Positions 12,801 to 25,781 of a stretch of DNA of 64,000 nt are shown here, one piece after another. Numbering within the stretch: position 1 is the first letter of the stretch; every line of letters starts with the position of its first letter. The DNA comes from Nematostella vectensis (Eukaryota > Cnidaria > Anthozoa > Actiniaria > Edwardsiidae), in assembly GCF_932526225.1 (NCBI RefSeq), contig NC_064040.1:7909181-7973180 (forward strand), read 5' to 3'. A model generated the notes under the pieces. That model was not told the DNA's origin, did no database searches, and saw nothing but the letters and a program-made list of their open reading frames with translations. A program made the translations under genes and the position numbers.

Positions 12801-15800
12801 TTGGTAGGAGCCTAGTAACCAAGGAGGTTTGACATGCCTTATGTTGACATGCCTAAGCTTGTTCAAAACTTCTTCAAAGCTAATATTACCCCTTTAGTCT
12901 ATTTCTTATTTCCTTTTTTGGTATCCTCTCGATTTTTTAGTATAGTGACAGTCGTATTTGTTCTTAACATGACTTAACATAAAACATAAACGATTTTTTT
13001 TCATAGTGCACGGGATTATATGAACGGTGTTTCTCCCTTCATGTTTCTCCCTTCATCTACAGAATGCGGATTTTTTTTTATACACAAAACGTTTTTTTTC
13101 CGGATAATAAAAAATAATAGTAAAATTAATGATTTAAACGCAATTTGATATCATCCTCAAACACCATCTTCACAATAAAGCTATTATTTCTAATAATCCC
13201 GTTTTAAGGAGTGCTAACCCTAACTCCTTTTGAACTTTATAAAATTATTGTAGATTTCTGGATACAATTTGCAGTTTGTTTACAAAACCTTTTTCTAAAA
13301 AGGGGCTTTTTTACGCTGAAAGGAAGTGACCAGAAGAGCTACTACGGCTTATTAGATATCTTGACCCCAAAGTTCAACAGTTTATTTTGGCGAAGTGATG
13401 ACTTCATTGTTTTTGCTCATCTTGTTTCGCGCACCGGAAAACTACTCCAAAGCGCATCCAGTTCAGCCACTATCATCACTTTCTGTTTCTCTTACAGTCA
13501 AAGCTTCATTGTTTTTCGGACTTTTTACTCGTCAGAGCTTTCATTTATAGCCGTTGTTGTTTGTTAATGGTGTTTTGAAGCTTATTCTGAGTAGCTGTTG
13601 TTTTGCTTGTACGACAGATTGCGTCAGTGCGTACATATTTTTATCATAAAAGTCGGCAATTTAGAAAGAATTACTTATGTTTTAATTGTATATTAAATTC
13701 GATTTGCTAACAGTGTTCCCTAATGAATTAGCATGTGAGATTATCGGTGTATTTTAATTTTGAAATACTTAAACACGTGGAACACTTTCTAAAAATAACT
13801 GTATTCTTTTCTTTCTAGTTATTATTTCAGTATTTGTGGAAAAAAACTTTATAAACAAACTTTAATGTCGGTCTTCAAAAAAACCGCACACACTCAAACT
13901 CTACAGCCAACTCAAGTTTTTACACGTATTGTCATGTTTGTTAAGTCAACTCACATACTTTCACTTTAAATGACTATTTTCATATCTCTATGGCAGCGCC
14001 TTTGACAAAGAACTCTTGTCTAATTGACGCAATTCCTTGAAATTATCTATGACTTTTGTCATGCTTTGCGATTTGCTAAGCGATATAAAAACTCACGCTG
14101 TGTCGGAATTGCACACCATGGCGCGTTTTCTTCCACTCTGAAGCATCCTTCTCGTAGCACATGCAGTACAACTGTCAAAGAGTCCTATCTATACACACGT
14201 CTTTCCTCACCCACTTCGGGCCAAAAAGTGAGACTGGTAGGATCTCATTTGATTGCCGCCTTAATTAACTGTGGGAACGAATTGTTAGGCAAGATTTTCA
14301 GCTCTCCGTTGGTTTCGTCGCTGTGGTATTTGTGCCTACATTATGTGGGATTGATTTCTCTAAACGTAAGGTGTTCTTCACTAAACGGAACCAGTGGAAG
14401 ACTTATCGGGTTGCCCCAAGGTGGCTGGCGTTATTCCCGAGAGGAGAAGTGAATTATTAGAGCCCTTATCCAAGTATAAACAAACGTTGTTTTGATTCGA
14501 CTTTAGTGAATAAAGGTTTTATTATGATATCCGTAAAAAGATATTTTCACGTTGTGCGAATGCTGTCCCCAGTTTGAAATTCGTGGACGAAAACCCCTAA
14601 GTTCAAAGAAAGAGAAAGCTCATCTATCTATCTGTTGTGTTGGGATTCCCCTATTTGAATGACGGGAGCTGAAACATGAGACAGATCTTTGAGAAGCACA
14701 TATCCTTCGGATGGCCTTGAAAGCTATTGTTCTGCCAACAATAGAAGTGTACCTGGCTTCGCGTGTGACGAACACCCTTTGTTTTTCTCAAGGTCGCTAC
14801 GGGTTTTCTCACTAGCGAATAAAAGCGCGAATGTCTGTTCACTGTGCACAAGACAAGATATCATTTGCAAAGCGAACAGTCTATGAAGAAATGAGCTCAA
14901 GTGAAAAAATGTCAAAGATTTAGGGTAATTTCTGCATGGAAATGGATGCCTTAATGAGGGCTTTCGCCAAGTTCACGTAGATACCCCGGAATAGACTTTA
15001 CTATCTGCTGCGAAGCACTTCGTCACTGGTGCTATTTCTGTCCAAGCAATGTGGCTCGTTGGAATTCTAGCAGCTAAAATCGTTATCTTCCTTGTTTCTG
15101 ATGTAGGTATATGTCTTTTTCAATAGTTATCTACAAGTAGCGTGGGCTAACAATTGATGACATGTATGATTTACGTATAACGTATGGTGTGTTTAATCTC
15201 GACTATACCCCCGCCTAGCCACGCTTTCTCTAACTATTTTACCGTGACAGTTGAAAAACTGACTATAAGTTCTCGTTTATCTCACTTAAAAATTTGATTC
15301 TCTAAAACCCATCTTTTCTTGTCATATTGAATATAACATGGTATTTTTAGGTATCATTTCTGCTAGTTTATTTCAATGTTACACCTTCTATCTAATAGCT
15401 TTTGGGCCTTTCAAGAATGCTTCACTAATTTACCACCGATTTTTAACTGAAAATTTTACTAAACACGAACTCATTGCACTCTCCAGTATGAACCAATTTG
15501 TAATAAGGGCGTTTTATTTTTTTATATACATTTTTAAAACTAACATTGTTTCAGCATATTGTTCGCGAGTTATTTCTTACAGCTATCCATGTCTTTTTTC
15601 TGCATGTTTTTTTTTCTTCTGTAGCGCCCTATTCTGCCCATTTTCAAAACTATTAGATCTGTTTATTTATGTCGCTACTCCATGTCTAGCCAGTTTAGAC
15701 CCGTTTCTAGATGCGCTTATGTTTTACCCTACATTTTATCGAAAGAAAATTTCACCGATATTTTTCATGAAATAATTGCTGTTGTACGTTATTTTCATAA

Positions 15801-18800
15801 ATTAATTGCGTGTTTGTCACTGTCAGCCCTTTCTCGCTGCGGGAAAACAGTTTCGGCAACGGCTTATATAGCTGTTAGAGATAATTCTTTTTACATAGGC
15901 AAAAATCACACCAGTTTTCCCAACGCCTGCTGGCTAGTCAGGGGTTTAGCTGTTGTTTTCGCGCCGGTGGCTTTATTCGACTCAAACACCCGGAAACTTT
16001 TTGGCAATTGAAACAAATTGCTGGTAATTGGAAATTTGCTTCTTGTTCATGCGTTCATAAAATATTCTTTGTATTAATTGGAATGATATTCGAGTACTTC
16101 GGCAGTAAACTAACTTTTTGGCTGTATGATTTTTTAACGCGCGCTTGGGCTATTTCTACATACGCGGAACAGAAAAATGGCGGGAAAAATGAGGGCGATT
16201 TTATTTTTTGCGCGCGCCATGCCAAATTTCGCGAGCTCATATGTCGCGTAGCTTGACAAAAGCCATGTGACTGGCTTATTTGTATAAATCTCTTGAATCG
16301 GTAAAAGATAAGAACAAAGCCTTGGGGACAGGTAAACTATTTTTTTGCGGTCTTGAAAATACTGAAGATTATTTAGTTAATTTCTGAAATAGTGAAGGCT
16401 ACCGGGTTTTTTCTAAGGGCAAATTCAAAGAAGTGTTTATTCAGACCTTCCAAAAAAATAAATAAATAAATAAACAATCACAATCGTGAACAGTGTCATT
16501 ATGGCTGTTTTGTTTTCACTTTTAGGGGTTTATTGTTCTTTGGCAATGTTTTTTATTATTATTGAATCGTTTTCTTCCTCCTTAAATTCGGTGATAAATT
16601 AGTCTAAAAGCTATTAGCCTTGCGTTGTCATGTTTTAAGTAGATTGCGAAGGTTAGCGACTGTATGTAGTGTGCGTGTGGTCACAAAGTCCGCGTTTGAG
16701 TCACCGCCGCGTTGTGATATTCAGTGATCGATCCTTTCGGCAATTTTCTTATGCCGCACCACCAATACTCACACGTCGGCGTTTTTTTATGCCTTTAATC
16801 ACTCTTGGTGTACTGGGCGTGCATGCTTGCATGTTTACACAGCCTTTGAATACAAAACTCCGTTATATTGATTTCTGAAGACTAAAAAAATACTGTAAAT
16901 CTTTTTGCGCCCAGGGCGCTTATTTTATTTTGTTTAGTGGCGCTATTTCGAGATTAAGCGCGTATTTCAAAAACTTTTGTTTTACATGACTTCACTGGGT
17001 GCTGATAAATGATGTCGCAAACATTTACGATAAAGCAATATGTTTCAGTTGAAAATTATTCGTTCAGGTGTTGAATGATGGTGCACTGAAACGAGCATTA
17101 ACGTTGTTTCAAAAGTTGCACAAAAAGTCGCATTATGAGTTTTTTACACTGTAGTATTTCGTGCATATGCTAACTTAGCGGGAAAATGTACGCATTTAAT
17201 TAGAATGTCGCACTGCACAGGACAACAAATCGTCGTTTTCTTGTTTAGCCCAAGTCATGCGTCGAAAATTGACAGTTCGAAATTAACTCACATCTTCTTA
17301 ATTCCCAGGCCATCTATGCGTCGCACGTCTGCGGCCTGTGCCCAGCGGGGTACTTTATAAAATCGTGCGCAAACCAGACGACTCCAGTCTGCGAGCGCTG
17401 TCCGGAAGGGACATATATAAGTGGGCGGAATAACTATCACCGCTGCCAGATATGCTCCGCGTGTCGCGGGAGCAAAAACCAGGTGATCTCCGCGTGTAAC
17501 GCGACGCACGATACAGTGTGCCGATGCCAGGAGGGCTATTTTTGGGACACTGGAACGCTATACTGCGCAGAGTGCAAGTCCTGCGGACGGGGGAGGGGTG
17601 TGGTGCGAAATTGTACGCACAATCACAACACTGTGTGCCGAAAATGTGAAAAGGTGTGTATCAAATGTTGGATGTAGTCTAGTCATTTTGCTGCCTGAAA
17701 TATTCAAATTGATTGATAGTTTATTGGCTATTATGATAATAGAGAAGATCTCATTAATTTTGAATTTATTTAACTTTTATTTTGTTCCCACCCCAGGAAA
17801 AGACCTATTCACCTGGCAAAAGTCGGACAGATGGCTGTCTCATGTGCAAGAATTGTCCGGCCGGACAAACGGTGTCCGAAAAATGCACTAGACGAAAGGA
17901 TACTGTGTGTGAGCCGGTTAAACCCCATATCAATAAGAACCAGCCAAAGCTTTGGCCAGAGTGGACGGAAAAGCCTAAGACGGCACATCCTACGACAGGG
18001 ATTGTGACAGATATTGACATATCTGAGTTTGAAGGTGAGCAGGAAGGGGCTTTTAAAAATTTTGGTACTGAGGTTATGATAATAAATCCTCTACTATGAT
18101 AAATTGATTAAGAACTTTGTGTTGCATCAACCGTAATCTATTGTGTTTATTGTCGCCATTATCACCAAAAGGGGCCTCGATTTACCGAACGCAACCTCTG
18201 GCTGCCTAACATTCTCGAGGATCCAGCCCCGCAAAGTACGCTGGATCCTCGAGCATGGCTGCCTGATAGACAAAAAAAAATAGATAAATAAATAACTGTA
18301 TAATGGTGGTCGTGGACGCTGAATTTAGTTATATGAAAATACTGTGATTGTGTCAACCAATATTTCGGGTTTATACCACTGTTATTTCGTCCTTATTTCA
18401 CATGCTCACGGTGGCTTCATTTTGTTTCTAAGACCAAGAAGAGGCGACCTCCAATAAAGCATTCCACCAGCAGCCTACTGAGCCCAGCCTCGAGAAAAAC
18501 GCAACACTAAAACTTGTCGTGATTGTAGTCGGGTGCTGTGTCGTCTTCGCTTTTGTCGCCATCGTAGTGGTAATTATATCAAGGCGGCGCAAGCAAAAGA
18601 GGAAAACTTCCGCGCCTCCTACTTCTACAAGTGAGTGCTTTATTACAGTTTAGTCAACCAGTGTCCCCAGTGTCTTTTGGGCAATTTTAAATATACCGTC
18701 TGTCTTCGCTAGCTAGAAGCCATTTTGAAAATTACCTACAAGTGTCTTCTGGGTAATTTTTAATATGGCGTCCATCTTCGCTAGCTAGAAGCCATATTGA

Positions 18801-20060
18801 AAATTACCCAGAAGACCCTGGGAACGAGGCTGGTGTTTAGTGACAATAGGGGTTTTGCGCTAAGAGATCACTTGACCTTTTGGGGGGCAAATTCAAAACA
18901 AAATAATCAAACCAAAAAATCAATGACTGCGCCAGTCACACCAGAGAAAGACGAAATATAAAATCTTTAAATGAAACTAAACCATTTCTGGAAAAAAAAG
19001 AATTCTGGCCTTTTTTCGTAAGCGTTGCTTTTTGTTGCTGTTATTTTGCCGCTAAAAGGCTGAGCGCGCGCTAGTTTGCCGCCAAAACAGTCACGTGTTC
19101 TCTTAGCGCGAGTCCGCTGTTCCAGTCCAGCTGTTTGTAACGATGCTGGCAATGTTTATACGAAAACATTTTTTTTGCATACACATGCTTTTCTACATAA
19201 GATATTGAGGACACTGAACGTTTTCTTGTTTCTAGCTTCAACAGCTTCTACTGCCCGTCCAAATATCCAAACAAATCGACTCAGCACAGCCCCCCTCGTG
19301 CAAAGCGGCTCCACAGGTAACCCAAAGCCCCATTTAATACCACGCCCTGGGCCGGGTCCCTAGAAAGCAGGTTAACGTTAACCCAGGGATAAATAAGGTT
19401 GTTATTCAATCAAATGTCTCGATAACCATATTTATCCTTGGATAAGCGCGAACCTGCTTTTGAGGAACCGGGCCCAGAGCGCCAAAAGCGCCAGACAGAA
19501 AAACAGACTATTGCCTAGTTTTGCCACAACAAACATATTTGATGTCTTTTTTTACCCGGCGATTTAAGCAATTAATCAAGGTATTTTTAATAAAATTAAG
19601 TCAGTAACATACCGGACTTTATTCGTAGATTGTTGTTTTGGAGTTTCCTTGCGAATAAACCGCTGTATTTTCAATGATATACAGCACATCTATAATTCCA
19701 ACAATGCACAGCTAAAGAACCTTAAGAACTTTATTCAAGCCGTATAGATGTGCTTCCAGCGGACCTCATTTCCCATTTTCTACTCTCTTTACAGATAAAC
19801 TGTTTCGCGATGTCCCGTATAGTTTGACGGATCACCTGTCCCGTCATTTGAATCCCAAGGGACGATGGAAATCCTTGGCGGGGAATCTGGGTTTTTCTAA
19901 CTTGGACATAGAGAACTTTAACCTTCAGCCCAATTCTGCTACAAGTTCTATGTTGTATGACTGGGGGCAGAGAAGGGAGAGTACGCTTTACACGTTATAT
20001 GAGACATTGGTAAAAATGAAATGGGTGACGGAGGCGGAAATCGTTAAAAAGTACTTGTAA
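9848..20060 (+). CDS. Death-domain TNF receptor superfamily protein
   Basis: Exons 9848-9910, 17309-17653, 17797-18034, 18433-18630, 19236-19316 and 19795-20060 (TAA); phases agree, giving 396 aa. Exon 1 encodes an initiator Met and hydrophobic signal peptide, with likely cleavage just after AIYA at the start of exon 2. Residues ~27-190 carry about four Cys-rich TNFR repeats (CGLCPAGYF, CERCPEGTYI, CRCQEGYFW, CKNCPAGQTV). A Ser/Thr/Pro-rich stalk with a potential N-glycosylation site (NAT) precedes a transmembrane helix at ~241-264, followed by basic SRRRKQKRK. Exon 6 (~310-394) is a death domain with the family's helix pattern (GRWKSLAGNLGF, DWGQRRESTLYTLYETL). The expected role is ligand-dependent signalling to apoptosis or NF-kB through death-domain adaptors. 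No ligand or one-to-one vertebrate orthologue can be assigned. The link from exon 1 to exon 2 across 7.4 kb rests on phase and on the otherwise missing signal peptide. Confidence 0.87.
9911..17308 (+). other. 7.4-kb first intron of TNFR gene
   Basis: GTAAGT donor and TTCCCAG acceptor. AT-rich, with open frames of up to ~145 codons that have T-rich, low-complexity hydrophobic translations and no family resemblance. No exon or RNA gene can be supported. Its length leaves room for an enhancer or a nested non-coding RNA, but none is visible. Confidence 0.6.
18035..18432 (+). other. Intron with perfect 14-bp inverted repeat
   Basis: TNFR intron 3. CTCGAGGATCCAGC (18214-18227) is followed 12 bp later by its exact reverse complement (18240-18253). 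The pair is flanked by GGCTGCCTAAC and GGCTGCCTGAT. Confidence 0.7.
18669..18815 (+). repeat. Tandemly doubled foldback element
   Basis: Two ~72-bp copies (about 18669-18741 and 18742-18814), each an imperfect hairpin centred on CTTCGCTAGCTAGAAG. The second copy folds GTCTTCTGGGTAATTTTTAA onto its complement. Located in TNFR intron 4. Confidence 0.8.
19347..19477. mobile_element. Foldback element (MITE-like), 131 bp
   Basis: About 25-bp terminal inverted repeats: CTGGGCCGGGTCCCTAGAAA at the left and the complement of CTGGGCCCGGTTCCTCAAAA at the right. Lies in TNFR intron 5, 30 bp from its donor. Confidence 0.8.
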
Positions 20061-20618
20061 AGTCTGCAGTCGTCTCAAAGGGCGATTTAAACAGCAATAT
20101 ATACAACTAAATTTTAGTTGTATGCGGCACTTCTACTACTCGAGTCGTAGAGATTTCCGCTACGGTACTAAATCGTGCTGTCTAAATCAGCCTTAAAGAT
20201 GTTGGTGTTTTTCCCGCCATAAAAGAAGCACAAGCGATAAAGTAGTCGAGGAATAAGTATGGACCATTTTCGTATATGTTTTGTTGGCGTTACTGATGAA
20301 ATATTGCGCACTGTAGCGTTTTGATACCAATGGCGGGAAAAAAATGGCGCCACTTTTTTTTATCGATTGACTCTTTTTTCCTGCCATTTCCTGTCATTTT
20401 CATCAATAATGTGTAACAAGCTAATGCCAAAGTGGTACATCGAAAAAAAAAACGTTTTTTGTTCATGTTTCTATTCAAGTTATTTATTTAAGAACTCATT
20501 TTGTACTTCGACGGTCGCTTGCGATTCGATTATTGTCTGTTTTAGTACTTTAAACTATTTTATTCTTCCCACCACCGTTTTGGTGTAGAGTGTGTCTAAC
20601 ATGTCATTCGTTTAGTGT

Positions 20619-20761
20619 CAAGCCTGGTTTCCATATAGTGGTAACAGTCGTTTGCGAAAAAAATTCATTACCTATCACCATTGGCAGTTAAATTGGCTAA
20701 TTGGGCTGGACGACTGTTACGAACCTTACGAATGTTTCGACAATATGGAAACCAGGTTTAA
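20619..20761. mobile_element. Foldback element (MITE-like), ~143 bp
   Basis: Terminal inverted repeats of about 30 bp, left TCAAGCCTGGTTTCCATATA and right ending in the complement of TAAACCTGGTTTCCATATTG. No coding capacity. Confidence 0.8.
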
Positions 20762-21783
20762 GACTGTTATGTGCGGGAATACAACCGTAAAAAAATTCTT
20801 TTGATAATACGATGCTTTCACGTGAATAATTTACATCCGCTGAATTCTAAAATTGAAACATTATGGGCTTGTTTAACTGGAATATCTTAAACAATAATCC
20901 CGTTGCATAAGATATATAATAAGGTATATTTATATTGTTATTTGTTCAGTGGATTTCATGCTTTTTTAAAAAAAAGGAAAATAAGATAATTAATATTGTA
21001 GGGCTTTGGCCAGGTAAGTCTTTAGATTATAACCTGAAGTTTAGAAAATAAACTTCTAAACACCATAGATAAATACCGCAATTCGGCAGTTGCTAAAACG
21101 GATAGAGGACTGGTGTCATGATCCTGATAAAAGGAATTATGGGGTCGTTTAACTAGACAAGGCAGACATATATGCTCCTAATCACTGTGATTCTTAGTCG
21201 GGGTTCCTGTGTATTCTATGTAAGGATTTCTGTGGTCTTTCTAGGTGTTCCCGTGTTTTCACGTGGGCAAATTTTATTCTAGGGTCTTTTTCTCAGAATC
21301 TGCCGCCATTTTGCATTTAGTGACCGGGAAGACGCTGGGGGCGAGGTCTGGCGCTGCTTTCCAACAGGCAATCCCCCAATTTCTTTTGTCAGCCTCTCTA
21401 TCAGTCTCCCACCCATTTTGCAACTGTCGAGTAGCGTGAAAAGGGAGTTAATGCCTCAACTATATTGTAGAAATAAATAGCACAGTGCTATTAGTACGAA
21501 TTGACAATCCTTTAGAATAGGGGTATAATACGAAAGTAATTGTTGTTACATGCATGACTAGAATATTTGTAGTTTTGTCGTACGATACATTGATAAGACA
21601 ATGCCTATTTTATTTGTTCCAGCCCATTTTCGAGGTTACATAATATTTTGCTGAGCAATGTTAAGAGTTAATATAACAATTGTAAAAGAATTTTGAAAAT
21701 TATGTTACCTTATCATTAAGTCTTGCCAATTGGTAATGCAGGATACTAGAGCGGTTTTCCTTTAAATATTTTTAATGGGGTTC

Positions 21784-21894
21784 ATGCTACGCGCGCTACC
21801 GTGGCAAGTTCAAGTCAATCAGATAGCACGTTTCTCGCCTGCTCATAGGCTCACTTTAAAAACTGTCAACTGGCCACGGTAGCGCGCGTTGCAG
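21784..21894. mobile_element. Foldback element with GC-rich ends, ~111 bp
   Basis: The left end ATGCTACGCGCGCTACCGTG pairs with the right end, the complement of CTGCAACGCGCGCTACCGTG. The middle is AT-rich and non-coding. Confidence 0.8.
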
Positions 21895-22380
21895 TGTACT
21901 GTTTATAGTATTCGTGTTGTAAGAAATTCAGCATTCGTCGCCTAACATAAGAAACATTTCACCAGAGGTTTTTACAAGCGGAGTATTTGTTTGTGACTCA
22001 GTGAATCCTGTATTCACCGGCCTCGACCGAGATAATGAGTATGGACTTATGTCCATGATAGATAGCTTGCCAATTTGGGCGAATATTCACTAGCTCGAAG
22101 CTCCATTCCAGATTTACCGTCATGCATTACCATTTTACCGTCATGCAACGGGAGGAGAAAGAGCTTATTTTTACCATCATGCACCGTGAGAGAGTTTAGC
22201 ATATTTTGAATGAATTGCATACATAAGGAGTATTTTCCTAAAAAAAGGGGATGGAAATTTGCATTTTTGATCGTCATATTTTTGTGCGCTTTTTCTTTTG
22301 TATTCGCCATTGTGGACAGCAAGAGAGAGATATTTATTTTCTGTCATGTAGAAAGTAATTGCTCTGAATAAGATGTTAGG

Positions 22381-22521
22381 CTAAGCTCAAACGTCGTATT
22401 ATCCATGAGCCGTATTCAATGCAAATGCATGCAAATGAATCGAGTCGATTGTTTCATCTCCATTTGCATGTATTTGCATTGCAATACGGCTCATGGATAA
22501 TACGACGTTTGAACTAGCCTT
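22381..22521. mobile_element. Foldback element (MITE-like), ~141 bp
   Basis: Long, nearly perfect inverted repeats of about 40 bp sharing CAAACGTCGTATTATCCATG on both arms, with ATGCAAAT motifs inside. A decayed relative appears at 26450-26562. Confidence 0.85.
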
Positions 22522-23633
22522 AGGCACTTTCCTGACCATTAAATATGATTTTCGCACACTTGTACAATATATGAAGAAATAAAGGTTAGGAATGGTGTAG
22601 TTCAAGTAGCCAAGTCACTTCTGGTAGTTACGAAACATTCGGTAAATAAACATGCTTTAAATGACTAAGATCATATCATCTTGTGCTTTGTTAGAAACCT
22701 TGAAAGGAAAGGGCTGTACTGTACAACCATATCATCCTTTTTTAAATTTAATTGCAGTAGCATCAGCATTTTGGTGTTTGTTTTTTTTTATGTCCAACAA
22801 TCTCGGTATAATCCATTTTGGGAAGGTTAAACGAATTAATTTAATCAATGGCGGATTCGTCTACAGTTTATGAATACTATATCAAAATTCCACAACGCCT
22901 CAATTGCCTGCTCCTTAGTCCAGGCCTTATTTCGTTTAAAGGACTGGTCCTATTGAACCTAAGGGACCATAACTGGATCCGCCACTGTTAATCATACTTT
23001 TGAAACCAGCGGTTTTTTAGGCAACTTTAAAGTGCCCACAAAGACCGCTAGGTTTCCGACCAGTTTCGGGCAATTTATAACGTTGTAATATAGGAAGGAG
23101 TATTTTATGAAAAAAGCAAAAATCGAATTTTGAAATTAATTTGTTTATACCCAACAACAATTACAATAAGCAGCATTCAAAATGAAATACTGGTCTTTGT
23201 TTATAAATGAACCAACGAAACCTCTGGAAGAGGAGGTGGCGCCCCATTTCCGGCTGTAATTCTACTCCTCCCTTTAGCGGATTTTTCCTTTTCAAACATC
23301 GTGGGGACAACAAGTCTTTTCGCTGGGGGTCGAGTGCATCATTCACCAGGCGGCAGTTACGTTGCATGTGATTTGTAAGTTCCTTCAAGTCACGTGTCGA
23401 GCCTGCAGGAAGTCAGCGGTTAATGTATATGTTCGGAACCGATCGGCCGACTCGTCGTCGGAAATCCTGACTGATAAAGGTAATTTCAAGATGGCGCTGA
23501 TATCGCGAGGAATCTACAAGACTAGTTTTACAACAAAATTACGCTCTTCATTTTCTCTGCATTTTAGTGGTAAAATCCATGACAACACTCATTTCCAACG
23601 GGGATGGGGGGGATTAGCCGAGGGGAGCGGCAA

Positions 23634-24072
23634 GTAACTCCTGGGGGGGGGGGGGGGGGGGTGAGGGGGGGGGGGTGAATAACACATTGTTCTCTCTCTT
23701 CATCGGACGGGGATCATCGTCGTATCTTTTAGGGTGTAAATTTGGAGCCTTGGGTATCTTTTAGAGGGGTGAAAATGAGAATGCCCAGATTTTTTTACCT
23801 CGGTATCTTTTAGGGTGCTATTATAGCAATCGCTCATCTAACTTGTAGCTCATGAAAGAGCGTTAAAACGTGTCAATCGGTGTTTTTAGATCACTAACCA
23901 GCGAAAACATCACACAACCCACGGGACGATAATTGATAGCGAGCTTAACAATGATCTGTTTGTTTTGTCTGAGGTATCTTGTAGGGGGTAAATTCATGCC
24001 TAACCACGCCCGTATACGTATAATATCGGAGGTCCCCCCTCTCCCCACCCACCCCGGGACAGGCATGTTCTG
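23634..24072. repeat. Dispersed repeat R2, copy 1
   Basis: Contains several copies of GTATCTTTTAGGG and the block TCGCTCATCTAACTTGTAGC. Shared over more than 350 bp with 47441-47896 in the same orientation. It ends in ATATCGGAGG followed by a C-rich end opposing the G-rich start. Confidence 0.8.
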
Positions 24073-25502
24073 TCCAGCCGTGCGCACTTCACGGCATCCT
24101 GTTACAGGTTGTAACAAAGAAATACTCGCGAGAATTAGCTGCTTAGATAAAATTTAATAATAAATATACACCAACACTATAAATGGAATACTGCTTCCAA
24201 AATAGAATAAAAAATAAAAGGAACTTTAACATAATAGAAATGCCGATTTTTGTGCTGCGTGGTAGTTCTGGAATCTTTCGCAATGGTTATATGACCCAAC
24301 TATTATTGTAAGAAGAGTTGGCCATGGAAATTGCAGCTACAAGTAAAAGCCCTTCTAAATTTCCCAAGGAAGTGTTAACCCGTGCTCCAACCAATATAAA
24401 CGGGTTCTTAAATGCTCGAGTCGTTTACATAATAAATAGCGATGACAATACCCACATTATAATGTTGCACTCTATTTTTATACCGGACGTTTTGTAATGC
24501 CAAATACACCGGAAGTCAACAGGTCAATGTATCACACCTCTCAAAGACGGAGAGTCAGGGATTTCCGACTGTTCCGTAAAACCGCTGACTTCCCGCAGAC
24601 TCACCCTTCCTCTACGCCAGTGGAAAATTGCTTCTACCAAAGCAACCTCCGCTTTTACTATCCTACAGCCTGTGTATCGACGCACGATGTTTTAAATCCC
24701 CGCACTATAATTTACGACATTTGGCCCCTCAAATAAGACTGAGCTCCCAATTTTTTTATTCAATATAAAGAGTCACCTCTATGTCTAGTCTAACCGCCAT
24801 TAGGTTATTATCGTGATCAATCCCCTCAGTTAAGATTATCCTGGGAGGATTACAGAAGCGCTTTGGACTGAAGTAATACAAATATTCACATAAATACTGG
24901 CAGACTGTAAACTACCGAACGCCTCTGGAATTCCTTTTCAATAACAATGACGTCATTGTTACCGTGGCAACACTCGGAGTGCTTCCATTATCTTGTTTCT
25001 CTAGTTATCTGAAGTCGGAAGATCGCCGTAGCGATCAAAGAGAATACAAGGAGAGCAGTGACACGTGCGACGGACCAAACGAATATCAACAATGGCCGTA
25101 TACCATATCAGAAACTCCGTGTCACGAGCAGACTAGCACCCTTTTTAGGGTCGGACCATTTGACATTTGACGAGGGGAGTGACTATTTTCCTTTTGCTAG
25201 ATTTTTTTCCGGATAGTTCCCCCCTAAAGATCTAAGGATGTGGCGATTTTATTTACCAGTAAATGCTTGAGCCTTGCTCTACCTTTTTTTTTGGAGGGGG
25301 GGGGGGGCGTGGAGGGGGATCAGCCACTCCCCCACTAAATATCGAATAGTCTGTCCCTTAGTGTTTCAGACCTCTTTGAAGTATATTTTACTTATAGTTA
25401 GGGTGTAGTTATGACCTCCCTTGCAGCCAAAGAGGTTAAGGCGTCACCCGCTGGGCAGTTCAAGTACTTCCTCATCTCACCCTTAGGCGGTCTGTGCACC
25501 GG

Positions 25503-25781
25503 ATGGGGTACCAGGGCGTGGTCGACTTCTACTGCTTCGGCCTGTCCGAGTCACTTCTTGTCCGAAACATGTGGGCCATATCTGAGATGTCATGTGATCA
25601 CTCTAGCCCTCGCATCATGGTATCGTTTTTTTTTCCAAGTTTCTGGATCGTTCTATTGGTGTTTTTAGTAGGTGTTCTCGCGGAAACAATTTACGCGAAC
25701 TTGAATGTCGTCATCGCGGAGATGACAAAACTCGTTCCCCGGGGTTCTCCATGGGCGTTGCCCGTTAGGAATGGGGCTTGA
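25503..25781 (+). CDS. Possible small membrane-protein ORF, unrecognised
   Basis: Open frame of 92 codons from ATG 25503 to the stop at 25781. It reads MGYQGVVDFYCFGLSESLL near the start and has one strongly hydrophobic segment (FWIVLLVFLVGVLAETIY) around the middle. Base composition is slightly richer in GC than its surroundings, and a TTGCAG acceptor-like site lies upstream at about 25420. No family is recognised and no partner exons were found. It may be a terminal exon, a relic or chance. Confidence 0.2.
   Translation: MGYQGVVDFYCFGLSESLLVRNMWAISEMSCDHSSPRIMVSFFFPSFWIVLLVFLVGVLAETIYANLNVVIAEMTKLVPRGSPWALPVRNGA

Noticed and set aside
13211-16256. Plus-strand ORFs of 80-145 codons in the TNFR first intron
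   Set aside because: T-rich, low-complexity hydrophobic translations, no family motifs, no supporting splice context; AT-rich intron noise.
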